The notes under the pieces were generated by a model. It saw nothing but the letters and a program-made list of their open reading frames with translations, was not told the DNA's origin and did no database searches. DNA of 64,000 nt from positions 558,001 through 622,000 of the forward strand of contig NZ_JAHPZX010000001.1 in the NCBI RefSeq assembly GCF_021325795.1, in the 5' to 3' direction. How positions within the stretch are numbered: position 1 is the first letter of the stretch; the number at the start of each line of letters is the position of its first letter. Below, piece after piece: positions 1 through 8,986 of the stretch. The DNA comes from Bordetella sp. LUAb4. Lineage in GTDB: Bacteria > Pseudomonadota > Gammaproteobacteria > Burkholderiales > Burkholderiaceae_B. Position numbers and translations under genes: made by a program.

Positions 1-718
<718 letters not shown>

Positions 719-744
719 TGCTTATACCCTTGGGGTCGCCCGCC

Positions 745-1437
745 TTAGCGGATGATGGCCATGCGTTGCTGCAGGCGTCGCACCAGGCGCGACGCCACGA
801 AGCAGATTACGAAATACACCGCCGCGGCGAACAGATACATCTCCACCAGACGGCCGTCGCGCTGCGCCACTTTGGCGGCCGCGCCCATGAAGTCGGTCAA
901 GGACAACACGTACACCAGCGACGTATCCTGGAACAACACGATCGTCTGGGTCAGCAACACCGGCATCATGTTGCGGAAGGCCTGCGGCAGGATCACATTG
1001 CCCATTACCTGGAAGTAATTCAGACCCAGCGCCTGCCCGGCGGCCACCTGTCCACGCGAGATGGACTGGATACCGGCCCGCATGATCTCGCAATAGTAAG
1101 CCGCTTCAAACAAAGTAAAGGTGATCAAGGCCGACGTAAACCCGCCCACCGTCAACGGCCGGCTGGCTCCTGTCACCCAGGCACCGATATACGGCACCAG
1201 GAAGTAGAACCAGAAAATCACCAGCAGCAGCGGCAAGGCGCGCAGGCCCGTCACGTAGGCCGTGGCGATACCGTTCAACAAGCGGTTCGACGACAGGCGC
1301 ATCATCGCCAGTATCGTCCCCAGTATCAGCCCGCCCACCGCCGACAGCACCGTCAACTGCAAGGTGAACACCATGCCGTCGCGGAACAGGTAAGGCGCGG
1401 TGCGGACGATCACATCCCAATCGAATCCGTTATTCAT
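745..1437 (-). CDS. gltK: Glutamate/aspartate ABC transporter permease
   Basis: A 230-residue inner-membrane permease of the HisMQ/GltK type. It begins MNNGFDWDVIVRTAPYLF, then has about five hydrophobic helices and a cytoplasmic coupling loop with the pattern GQAxGLNYFQVMGNVILPQA (about residues 135-155), the EAA-type motif that docks on the ATPase. It pairs with GltJ to form the membrane channel. An AAGGGGCGG ribosome site precedes the ATG. It lies 9 bases after gltJ and just before gltL, the standard gltIJKL order. Length is normal for the family. Confidence 0.92.
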   Translation of the reverse strand: MNNGFDWDVIVRTAPYLFRDGMVFTLQLTVLSAVGGLILGTILAMMRLSSNRLLNGIATAYVTGLRALPLLLVIFWFYFLVPYIGAWVTGASRPLTVGGFTSALITFTLFEAAYYCEIMRAGIQSISRGQVAAGQALGLNYFQVMGNVILPQAFRNMMPVLLTQTIVLFQDTSLVYVLSLTDFMGAAAKVAQRDGRLVEMYLFAAAVYFVICFVASRLVRRLQQRMAIIR

Positions 1438-1446
1438 GGCCGCCCC

Positions 1447-2202
1447 TTAATGCCCGCCGGTGTTGACGCGGGTACCCATGAATCCGGGTACCGCCACACG
1501 GCGTTCCAGCAATCGCGCCAGTATCTGCACAATCATGTTCAAGAAGAAATACAGAATGGTCGCGCCGGCGAAGGCCTCGAACACCTGGAAGCTGAATTCC
1601 TGCATCGAACGCGCGCTACCGGTCAGTTCCAGCAACCCGATGGTGAACGCGATGGACGTGTTCTTGATCAGGTTGAGGAATTCCGACGTCAGCGGCGGCA
1701 GGATGATGCGAAACGCCATGGGCAGCAGGACATAGCGATAGACCTGCGCGGGCCGCAGTCCCAGCGCCGTACCCGCCATGCGTTGTCCGCGCGGCAATGC
1801 GCCGATGCCGGCGCGCACCTGTTCGGCCACCCGCGACGACGTGAAGAAACCCAGGCAGAACACCGCCGGCCAGAACATGGCCCAGGGCGGTGCCATCTGC
1901 TTGATCTCGTCGCCCAAGGCCTTGGGCATCAATTCCGGCAGGACGAAATACCAGAGAAACATCTGCACCAGCAGCGGGATGTTGCGGAACAACTCCACGT
2001 AGCAGGTACCGATGCGTTGCGCCAGTTTGCTCTCGGTGGTGCGCATCACACCGATGATGGCGCCCAGCGACAAAGCCAGCACCCAAGCGAGCAACGCGGT
2101 GGAGACAGTCCATCCCAGCCCGCGCCACAAAGTATCCAGATAGGAACCCGACCCGTCGGGTGCCATCTCGAAGAAGATGGACCAGTTCCAGTTGTAATGC
2201 AT
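1447..2202 (-). CDS. gltJ: Glutamate/aspartate ABC transporter permease
   Basis: A 251-residue inner-membrane permease, partner of GltK. The N-terminus MHYNWNWSIFFEMAPDG followed by a periplasmic segment is typical of GltJ. Several membrane helices follow, and a coupling loop GTALGLRPAQVYRYVLLPMA sits near residues 150-170. The ATG at 2202 has a GGAAAA motif a few bases upstream. It is separated from gltI by 242 bases that hold a strong hairpin, so its level may be set by partial termination or mRNA processing after gltI. Family call is firm. Confidence 0.92.
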   Translation of the reverse strand: MHYNWNWSIFFEMAPDGSGSYLDTLWRGLGWTVSTALLAWVLALSLGAIIGVMRTTESKLAQRIGTCYVELFRNIPLLVQMFLWYFVLPELMPKALGDEIKQMAPPWAMFWPAVFCLGFFTSSRVAEQVRAGIGALPRGQRMAGTALGLRPAQVYRYVLLPMAFRIILPPLTSEFLNLIKNTSIAFTIGLLELTGSARSMQEFSFQVFEAFAGATILYFFLNMIVQILARLLERRVAVPGFMGTRVNTGGH

Positions 2203-2249
2203 GGTTTTCCAGAAAAAACGGATATCCCCGGACGGGGTAACTCACCGAA

Positions 2250-2283
2250 AAGAAGGCCGTTCCACAGCGGAATCGGCCTTCTT
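2250..2283 (-). terminator. Intercistronic hairpin between gltI and gltJ
   Basis: A nine-base perfect stem (AAGAAGGCC at 2250-2258 with GGCCTTCTT at 2275-2283), extended inward with one bulge around the loop. On the minus strand it is followed by TTTTC, a weak T-run. Such hairpins after binding-protein genes commonly give high binding protein and lower permease expression. That role is inferred here; the structure is seen directly. Confidence 0.6.
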
Positions 2284-2444
2284 CGAGAAGAACTCAGCTT
2301 ATCAAGGACCGATTACGCGAATAGGTCCAAGCAAACCAACTCTCCCCAAGAACCCAGACATATCCAGGGCACAGCGGATCCGGGTCCCCCGGTCCGCCAG
2401 TGCCGCCCCCCCTGCGGGGGCCGCGCCACGCGCGGTAGGGAGGG

Positions 2445-3344
2445 TTACTTATACGAAGCGGGATCGCCAGAATCCGTCGGGGCAGCCAGCACCTTCTTCA
2501 GCGGCTCGCTCATCGGCAGGTTCAGGTTGACGTTCTTCGGCGGAATCGGCTTCAAGAACCACTTGTCGTAGAACTTGGCCACCGTGCCGTCCTTGATCAT
2601 CGCGACCACCGCATCATCGACCACCTTCTTGAAGGCGGGATCGTTCTTCGGCTCGATCATGGCGTAGGGTTCGACCGAGTAGGCTTCCTTGCCGATCACC
2701 CACTCGCTGGGGTTGCGCGACGTGGCCACCAGGCCGGCCAGCAGCACGTCATCCATCAGGAAGGCCGTGGCGCGGCCGCTTTCCACGGTCAGGAAGGCTT
2801 CAGCGTGATCCTTGGCCGGGATGATGTTCATGCCCAGCTTCTGTTCGGCATTGGCCTCGGTCGTCCACTTGATGTTGCTGGTGCCGGCGGTGGAGATGAC
2901 GGTCTTGCCCTTCAGGTCGGCCAGGGAATTGATGTTGGACGACTTCTTCGCCACGTAGCGGTTGGCGGTGACGAAGGTGGTGGGCGCGAAGCTGACCTGC
3001 TTCTGGCGCTCCAGGTTGTTGGTGGTGGAGCCGCACTCCAGGTCCACCGTGCCGTTGGCGACCAGCGGGATACGCGTGGACGACGTCACCGGAACCAGGT
3101 TTACCTTCAGGGTCTTGCCGACGCTCTTTTCCACGGCCTTGACGATGCCGTAGCAAATATCCATGGAGTAGCCGATCGGCTTCTGCGCGTCATCCAGATA
3201 GGAGAACGGCAGCGATGCATCGCGATAGCCGAGCGAAATGGTCCCCGAGGACTTGATCTGGTCGAGGCGGCCGTCCGCGTGGGCAGCGACCGAAGCCAGG
3301 GAGGTGGCAGCGGCGAGAGCAGCGATGAGCAACGTTTTTTTCAT
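2445..3344 (-). CDS. gltI: Glutamate/aspartate periplasmic binding protein
   Basis: A 299-residue periplasmic solute-binding protein that captures glutamate/aspartate and delivers it to GltJKL. The start at 3344 gives a clean Sec signal peptide (MKKTLLIAALAAATSLASVAAHA, cut after the last Ala). The mature protein shows the family stretches KSSGTISLGYRDASLPFSY, VDLECGSTTNN and FLMDDVLLAGL. An upstream in-frame start exists at 3473 but would add about 43 residues before the signal peptide and is unlikely. First gene of the operon; its promoter should lie in 3345-3640. Confidence 0.93.
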   Translation of the reverse strand: MKKTLLIAALAAATSLASVAAHADGRLDQIKSSGTISLGYRDASLPFSYLDDAQKPIGYSMDICYGIVKAVEKSVGKTLKVNLVPVTSSTRIPLVANGTVDLECGSTTNNLERQKQVSFAPTTFVTANRYVAKKSSNINSLADLKGKTVISTAGTSNIKWTTEANAEQKLGMNIIPAKDHAEAFLTVESGRATAFLMDDVLLAGLVATSRNPSEWVIGKEAYSVEPYAMIEPKNDPAFKKVVDDAVVAMIKDGTVAKFYDKWFLKPIPPKNVNLNLPMSEPLKKVLAAPTDSGDPASYK

Positions 3345-3411
3345 GTATGAAATCCCATGGTCTGGAAAGGCCCCTGGCTCCGCGGATAGCGGCGTGGGGG
3401 AACGGAAAGGT

Positions 3412-3440
3412 ATTGTTTCAGATCGGAGCATTAAAACAAT
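3412..3440. promoter_or_regulatory. Dyad upstream of gltI, possible operator
   Basis: Inverted repeat ATTGTTT (3412-3418) and AAACAAT (3434-3440) with a 15-base spacer, 68-96 bases upstream of the gltI start in an AT-rich stretch. It is placed where an activator or repressor of the glt operon would bind. No matching regulator was recognised, so the role is a guess. Confidence 0.3.
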
Positions 3441-3641
3441 CGGTAATAGCCCTTTAATAACTCCGGCTGCCAATACGCAAGCAGGTCTTATTCTGGCGGA
3501 AAAATGCCAGCTCCGTTTTGACGAGCATTTACGTATTTTGAACGGTTAGAAAGGCGTTAGTGCCTGCATCATTACTAGGGCAAACCCTTAAACGACGCGC
3601 ATTCCCTGATGTTTATGGCTCATCCGAGTTGAATACTTTGG

Positions 3642-4592
3642 TCAAGTATTCGAGTCACCGCCTGCTACCGCCTGCAACCAAGCCTGGAAAATCTTCAGGG
3701 TTTCCAGGCGGCTGCCGGATTCAGGGTGACTGAAGTAATAGCCATGCGGTACGCGCAGGGCGCCCGGGCAGGCTTCCGTCACGCGGCCGGCATCCAATGC
3801 ATCCTGGGCCAGGAAGCGGGGAACCAGGCCCACGCCCAAGCCGGCTTCCGCCGCGGCCAACACCATGGTGAACAATTCGTAGCGCGGCCCCCCTGCCGCA
3901 TGGGGACCGTAGGTATGCCGGTTCTGGCCGTACCAGTCGCGCCAGGCATCGGGACGCGATGAAAGATGCAGATGGGGCATTGCGCCCAGCGGCCCCCCCT
4001 CTTTCCCCGTCTGGGGCTCGCCATCCGCCTTGCCCTCTCCCCGCTTCGCGCGCGCCTGCGCGGCCGCCATCGGGGGAGCGCAGACCGGCACCAGCTCCTT
4101 TTCGCGGAACAACAACACGCCCCGCGTCCCGGGCCAGACGTGATCGCTGTGATACAGCGCGCCGTCGAAGGGCTGGTCCTTGAACTGGAAAGGCAGCGTG
4201 CGCACGGACAGGCTGACCGTGATGTCCGGATGACGCCGGGCGAAATCCGCCAGACGGGGAATCAGCCAGGTAGTGGCCAGGGTCGGCACCACGGCGATAT
4301 GCAGGCTGCGGCCCATGCCGGTGCGGCTGACCAGGCCGAACGTGTCTTTTTCGATCTGGTCCAGATGCTGGCGGATGCGGCCGGCGTATTCGGCGCCCGG
4401 CTCGGTCAGCACGATGCGCCGGCGCACCCGCGTGAACAGTTGCACGCCCAGCCGCTGCTCCAGGCTGGCCACTTGGCGGTAGACCGCGCTATGGGTCAGG
4501 GACAGCTCTTCGGCGGCGCGGGAGAACGTTCCCAGGCGGGCGGTGGCTTCGAAAGCCTGCAGGGCGGTCAGGTTGGGAATGCCGGAGCGCAT
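3642..4592 (-). CDS. LysR-family transcriptional regulator
   Basis: A 316-residue LysR-type regulator. From the chosen ATG (4592) the first 60 residues form the winged helix-turn-helix: LTALQAFEATARLGTFSRAA, then ELSLTHSAVYRQVASLEQRL. The rest is the periplasmic-binding-protein-like effector domain. A longer reading to 4856 exists but would place about 88 unrelated residues before the DNA-binding domain. Odd point: around residues 185-210 there is a polar Lys/Gly/Glu-rich insertion (ARAKRGEGKADGEPQTGKEG) between effector-domain strands. It is divergent from the ThDP enzyme gene and a dyad lies between them, so regulation of that gene, and perhaps gcdH, is likely but inferred. The effector is unknown. 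Confidence 0.88.
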   Translation of the reverse strand: MRSGIPNLTALQAFEATARLGTFSRAAEELSLTHSAVYRQVASLEQRLGVQLFTRVRRRIVLTEPGAEYAGRIRQHLDQIEKDTFGLVSRTGMGRSLHIAVVPTLATTWLIPRLADFARRHPDITVSLSVRTLPFQFKDQPFDGALYHSDHVWPGTRGVLLFREKELVPVCAPPMAAAQARAKRGEGKADGEPQTGKEGGPLGAMPHLHLSSRPDAWRDWYGQNRHTYGPHAAGGPRYELFTMVLAAAEAGLGVGLVPRFLAQDALDAGRVTEACPGALRVPHGYYFSHPESGSRLETLKIFQAWLQAVAGGDSNT

Positions 4593-4769
4593 GGTGAGGG
4601 TGACCGGTGGAGTAAAGGGAACGAATGACGGAATCAGTGGCGGGAAACGGCAAAGGCAGCTTGCCCGATCAGTAAGCCCGCCCCGCTGCGTGAATAAAGC
4701 AAAAAACGGCTCTGGCAACACCTGCTGCGCCGCAGCATTACAAACTCGTGCGCGCACCGCACTAGATTG

Positions 4770-4788
4770 TGCAATTTTATCAATTGCA
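4770..4788. promoter_or_regulatory. Candidate LysR operator between divergent genes
   Basis: The 19-base dyad TGCAATT-TTATC-AATTGCA is perfect in its seven-base arms and lies 67-85 bases upstream of the ThDP enzyme ATG, between it and the divergent LysR gene. Size, symmetry and position fit a LysR recognition site; function is inferred. Confidence 0.55.
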
Positions 4789-4854
4789 ATGTGCAGCCAA
4801 GGAACATTATCCTCGCCAGTATCCCTGACTCCGTTTAGACCTCCGCACGCAGCC

Positions 4855-6540
4855 ATGTCGAATCCGCAACAACCCCGCCTGGGCGGGCATATCCTTGTCG
4901 ATCAACTCGTCGCCCACGGCGTGAAGCACGTTTTCTGTGTGCCGGGCGAAAGCTATCTGGCCGTCCTCGATGGTCTGCACGACGCCAATATCGACGTCAC
5001 CGTGTGCCGCCAGGAAGGCGGCGCCGCCATGATGGCCGATGCGCACGGCAAGCTTACCGGCCAGCCTGGCATCTGCATGGTCACGCGTGGCCCCGGCGCG
5101 TCCAACGCGCTGGCTGGCGTGCACATCGCCTTGCAGGACTCCACGCCCATGATCCTGTTCGTCGGCCAGATCGAACGCGGCATGCGCGAACGTGAAGCCT
5201 TCCAGGAAATGGACTATCGCGCCGTATTCGGCACGCAGGCCAAGTGGGTCACGGAAATCGACCAAGTCGAACGTATTCCCGAACTGATTTCGCGCGCTTT
5301 CCATGTGGCGACTTCCGGCCGTCCCGGCCCCGTGGTCATCGCCCTGCCGGAAGACATGCTGGTGGAAACCGCCACCGTGCCGGACGCGCCGCATTACGAA
5401 GTCGTCGAAAGCGCCCCCACGCCGGCGCAACTGGCTGAACTGGAAATCCTGCTGGCATCGGCCGAATCGCCCATCGCCATCCTGGGCGGTACCCGTTGGG
5501 ACGCCAAGGCCGTGGCCGAGTTCGCCGCGTTCGCCGAACGTTTCCAGCTGCCGGTGGGCGTGTCCTTCCGCCGCCAGATGCTGTTCCCCGCCGATCACCC
5601 CTGCTTTGCCGGCGATGTCGGCATCGGCCTGAACCCGGCCCTGCTCAAGCGCGTGGCGCAAGCCGACCTGGTGCTGCTGGTGGGCGGCCGCATGTCGGAA
5701 ATGCCCAGCCAGTCCTACACCCTGTTCGACATCCCCGTGCCCAGGCAAAAGCTGGTGCACGTGCATCCGGACAGCGGCGAATTGAACCGTGTGTACCGGG
5801 CCAATGTGGCGATCAACACGTCGCCCATCGCCTTCGCGCGCACCTTGAAGGACCTGAAGGCGCCGTCGCGCACGCCCTGGGCGGTCGACACGGAAGCCAT
5901 GCACGCGTCCTACCTGAAGTGGAGCGATCCGTCAGCCATCAAGACCGCGGGCAAGCTGCAGATGGGCCAAGTCATGCAGTACCTGGAAGAACACCTGCCG
6001 GGCGACGCCGTCATGACCAACGGCGCCGGCAACTACGCCACCTGGCTGCATCGCTTCCACCGCTTCCAGCAGTACGGCACGCAGTTGGCGCCGACCTCGG
6101 GCTCGATGGGCTACGGCCTGCCGGCCGCCGTGGGCGCCAAGCGTGTGTATCCCAGCCGCACGGTGGTCTGCTTCGCCGGTGACGGCTGCTTCATGATGCA
6201 TGGCCAGGAATTCGCCACCGCCGTGCAATATGCCCTGCCCATCATCGTGCTGGTGATCGACAACGGCATGTACGGCACCATCCGCATGCACCAGGAAAAG
6301 CACTATCCTGGCCGCATCTCGGCCACGGAATTGAATAACCCGGACTTCGCCGCGTATGCGCGTGCTTTCGGCGGCCACGGCGAACGCGTGGAAAGCACCG
6401 AGGAATTCGGTCCGGCCTTCGAGCGCGCGGTGGCCAGCGGCCGGCCCGCGATCCTGCACTGCCTGATCGATCCCGAGGTGATTTCGCCGGCCACCACGCT
6501 GGAAAAGATCCGCGAAGCCGCGTTGCAGGCGAAGAAATAA
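4855..6540 (+). CDS. Thiamine diphosphate-dependent enzyme, acetolactate synthase-like
   Basis: A 561-residue enzyme of the acetolactate synthase/benzoylformate decarboxylase superfamily. Three domains are visible: an N-terminal pyrimidine-binding domain with the catalytic Glu54 in CRQEGGAAMM, a central domain (about 190-330) and a C-terminal pyrophosphate-binding domain with the GDG motif in CFAGDGCFMM near residue 442 and DNGMYGT about 30 residues later. It probably acts on a 2-oxo acid or acyl-CoA-type substrate, but the exact reaction cannot be read. No acetolactate synthase small subunit is adjacent, which argues against a biosynthetic IlvB. A longer upstream reading from 4543 overlaps the LysR gene and is rejected. 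Divergent from LysR and followed 235 bases later by gcdH. Confidence 0.85.
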   Translation: MSNPQQPRLGGHILVDQLVAHGVKHVFCVPGESYLAVLDGLHDANIDVTVCRQEGGAAMMADAHGKLTGQPGICMVTRGPGASNALAGVHIALQDSTPMILFVGQIERGMREREAFQEMDYRAVFGTQAKWVTEIDQVERIPELISRAFHVATSGRPGPVVIALPEDMLVETATVPDAPHYEVVESAPTPAQLAELEILLASAESPIAILGGTRWDAKAVAEFAAFAERFQLPVGVSFRRQMLFPADHPCFAGDVGIGLNPALLKRVAQADLVLLVGGRMSEMPSQSYTLFDIPVPRQKLVHVHPDSGELNRVYRANVAINTSPIAFARTLKDLKAPSRTPWAVDTEAMHASYLKWSDPSAIKTAGKLQMGQVMQYLEEHLPGDAVMTNGAGNYATWLHRFHRFQQYGTQLAPTSGSMGYGLPAAVGAKRVYPSRTVVCFAGDGCFMMHGQEFATAVQYALPIIVLVIDNGMYGTIRMHQEKHYPGRISATELNNPDFAAYARAFGGHGERVESTEEFGPAFERAVASGRPAILHCLIDPEVISPATTLEKIREAALQAKK

Positions 6541-6775
6541 AGGCGGCGAGGCGGGCGTTCGCCTGGATCGTCTGGCCCGGGATTGAACCGGCTGGAGATT
6601 GGACCAGTCGGGCCATTCCGGCTCAGGCCAGGCGCCCTCTTCGATGCCCGCCCAGCCGGCGACTCGTTCGCGCGGCCTTGGCGCTTATATGTTGAGGCGT
6701 TTTGCGGCACCGCGCCGACAAGCCGACACAACACCAAAGAACATTTAAAACACGACTTTTTACCGAGGTGACTCC

Positions 6776-7969
6776 ATGTCTTCGACGCCGTCTTTCAACT
6801 GGGAAGATCCCCTGTTGCTCGATTCCCAACTGACCGAGGATGAGCGCATGGTGCGCGACGCCGCTGCCGCCTATTCGCAGGACAAGCTGGCGACGCGCGT
6901 GCTCAATGCCTTCCGCAACGAGCAAACCGATGTCGCCATCTTCCGTGAGATGGGCGAGCTGGGCCTGCTGGGTCCCACCATTCCCACCGAATACGGTGGT
7001 TCCGGCCTGAACTACGTCAGCTACGGCCTGATCGCGCGTGAAGTGGAGCGTGTCGATTCCGGCTATCGCTCGATGATGAGCGTGCAGTCGTCGCTGGTGA
7101 TGGTGCCGATCAACGAATTCGGCAGCGAAGAACAGAAGCAGAAGTATCTGCCCAAGCTGGCCAGCGGCGAGTGGATCGGTTGCTTCGGCCTGACCGAACC
7201 CAATCACGGCTCCGACCCCGGCAATATGGATACGCGCGCGGTGAAGACCGCCAACGGCTACAAACTGACCGGCAACAAGATGTGGATCACCAACTCGCCC
7301 ATCGCCGATGTGTTCGTGGTGTGGGCCAAGGCTGTTGGTGGTGAATACGACGGCAAGATCCGCGGCTTCATCCTTGAGAAAGGCATGAAGGGTCTGTCGG
7401 CGCCGGCGATCCACGGCAAGGTGGGCCTGCGCGCGTCGATCACCGGCGAAATCGTCATGGACGAGGTGGAAGTGGGCGAAGAGCAGATGCTGCCCAAGGT
7501 GAGCGGCTTGAAGGGTCCCTTCACGTGCTTGAACTCGGCCCGCTACGGTATTGCCTGGGGCGCCCTGGGTGCTGCTGAGTTCTGCTGGCACACCGCGCGC
7601 CAGTACACCCTGGACCGCAAACAGTTTGGCCGTCCTTTGGCTGCCAATCAGTTGATCCAGAAGAAACTGGCCGACATGCAGACCGAGATCACGCTGGGCT
7701 TGCAAGGCTGCCTGCGCTTGGGCCGCATGAAGGATGAGGGTACGGCGGCGGTTGAAATCACGTCGATCATGAAGCGCAATTCCTGCGGCAAGTCGCTGGA
7801 TATCGCGCGCATGGCGCGGGATATGTTGGGCGGCAACGGGATTTCCGACGAATTCGGTATCGCGCGCCACTTGGTGAATCTGGAAGTGGTGAATACCTAT
7901 GAAGGTACGCACGACGTGCACGCCCTGATCCTGGGCCGTGCGCAAACGGGGATTCAGGCTTTCTCTTGA
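6776..7969 (+). CDS. gcdH: Glutaryl-CoA dehydrogenase
   Basis: A 397-residue FAD flavoprotein that oxidises and decarboxylates glutaryl-CoA to crotonyl-CoA in lysine/tryptophan/glutarate breakdown. The reading matches the family throughout: [13 protein letters not shown] with the glutarate-binding Arg, the FAD/substrate region [36 protein letters not shown], and the catalytic base Glu376 in [16 protein letters not shown]. Length is that of bacterial GcdH without a transit peptide. A GAGGTG ribosome site precedes the ATG. The partner CoA-transferase often linked to gcdH is not seen here. A strong terminator follows at 8021. Confidence 0.95.
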   Translation: MSSTPSFNWEDPLLLDSQLTEDERMVRDAAAAYSQDKLATRVLNAFRNEQTDVAIFREMGELGLLGPTIPTEYGGSGLNYVSYGLIAREVERVDSGYRSMMSVQSSLVMVPINEFGSEEQKQKYLPKLASGEWIGCFGLTEPNHGSDPGNMDTRAVKTANGYKLTGNKMWITNSPIADVFVVWAKAVGGEYDGKIRGFILEKGMKGLSAPAIHGKVGLRASITGEIVMDEVEVGEEQMLPKVSGLKGPFTCLNSARYGIAWGALGAAEFCWHTARQYTLDRKQFGRPLAANQLIQKKLADMQTEITLGLQGCLRLGRMKDEGTAAVEITSIMKRNSCGKSLDIARMARDMLGGNGISDEFGIARHLVNLEVVNTYEGTHDVHALILGRAQTGIQAFS

Positions 7970-8020
7970 TCGACTCGTAGTCCATCAGTGGAGGAAACTC
8001 CACGCATGCATTTAATTAAA

Positions 8021-8054
8021 AGCCCTCAGGCATTCAAGGCCTGAGGGCTTTTTC
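8021..8054 (+). terminator. Rho-independent terminator after gcdH
   Basis: An 11-base perfect stem (AGCCCTCAGGC at 8021-8031 with GCCTGAGGGCT at 8039-8049), a 7-base loop, an A-run before and six Ts after. It ends the gcdH transcript and separates it from the AT-richer block that follows. Confidence 0.92.
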
Positions 8055-8253
8055 GTCGCCTATTACTTTTATTTCATACTCATCCATACATCAAAACCTT
8101 TCTCCGCCAAATACTGTCCGGACTATTTAATTCAGAGGCAATTACGCGCGATTAAATCCAGTTTCACCTTATTGCCTACTGGTAAATAACACAAGCGCCC
8201 AGACTACTCCTTGCATCACTGCGTAATCCTGCGCTTTCAAACTGGAGATAATC

Positions 8254-8694
8254 ATGGAAAAGAAAACAGGCATCCCGACGGCGGAATTGTTCACGAACAC
8301 CCCGCATATTGATGATCCTGCACTGGCACCACCGGTGTGGGAACTCAGCAAACTTTTCGGCAACACGATTACGCAAGCCATCCACGATAGCTGCCGAGAT
8401 TCCGGCTACCCCGTGTTGATCCAGCCGGTCGCAAATTCACAAGCTCACGATTTAATCATGCTTTATGCCTATGCCTTATCCGACCCCAAGCGTACGACGA
8501 AGTATCCGCTGGTAATTCACACAGTCAAGGAAGAGGAACAAGGAGAGGTACTCCAACTGTACCCGGGCGTCGATCAACCTCCGCTTGACACTGATGGGGA
8601 TTACAACCTGGCCTATGCATATATCAAGGCCGATAGCCCCGACATGGCTTTCGACTCACTGCCCACACCGATCACGGTCAAACTGAATAACTGA
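8254..8694 (+). CDS. Hypothetical protein, single Ig-like module (module cluster gene 1)
   Basis: A 146-residue protein I do not recognise, with no signal peptide or membrane segment. Residues about 35-146 align by eye with an internal module of the next gene: DSGYPVLIQPV against KDGYPIIIPVV, LYAYALSDP against LYAYDSVNDP, and QPPLDTDGDYNLAYAYIK against TPPLIVNGTYSIFYVYKK. The alternating hydrophobic pattern suggests a beta-sandwich. A CTGGAGA ribosome site sits upstream of the ATG. It is the first of three genes that are visibly AT-richer than their surroundings, on the same strand as the autotransporters downstream. Function is unknown; acquisition by transfer is possible. Confidence 0.8.
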   Translation: MEKKTGIPTAELFTNTPHIDDPALAPPVWELSKLFGNTITQAIHDSCRDSGYPVLIQPVANSQAHDLIMLYAYALSDPKRTTKYPLVIHTVKEEEQGEVLQLYPGVDQPPLDTDGDYNLAYAYIKADSPDMAFDSLPTPITVKLNN

Positions 8695-8709
8695 ATTTAT
8701 TGATCCCAC

Positions 8710-8744
8710 GGGCGTTAACCCAAGCCACAGCTTTGTTAACGCCC
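8710..8744 (+). terminator. Hairpin after module cluster gene 1
   Basis: A ten-base perfect stem (GGGCGTTAAC at 8710-8719 with GTTAACGCCC at 8735-8744) and a 15-base loop, starting 15 bases after the stop codon. There is no T-run, so it may be a Rho-associated or processing hairpin rather than an intrinsic terminator. Confidence 0.5.
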
Positions 8745-8941
8745 CAGAAATGCTTTCCGCTGCTAAAACCTGCCCCGCAAATGACAGCAATGCCCAGCAG
8801 TAACAACGGCACAGAAGGCGCAACACCTAGGGTTACCCCTTGCGGGCGAATGTTCCCCGGTAAACGCATGATCTCCTTACACGATGTTGCCTACAGAGAA
8901 AGACGGTCTTAAGCGAGACTATCGCTGCCCCGTAGCACCGC

Positions 8942-8965
8942 CGGCGCCGCAGTTTTCCGGCGCCG
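8942..8965 (+). promoter_or_regulatory. GC-rich hairpin in the 5' leader of module cluster gene 2
   Basis: An eight-base stem CGGCGCCG / CGGCGCCG with an eight-base loop, ending a few bases before the AGGAGAG ribosome site of the gene at 8987. It could be a terminator remnant or an mRNA-stability or translation element; only the structure is seen. Confidence 0.4.
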
Positions 8966-8986
8966 CCATCCTCAGGAGAGACCGCA

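Noticed and set aside
4543-4854. Upstream extension of the ThDP enzyme to 4543
   Set aside because: It would overlap the LysR gene and the operator dyad, and adds about 100 residues with no resemblance to the family.
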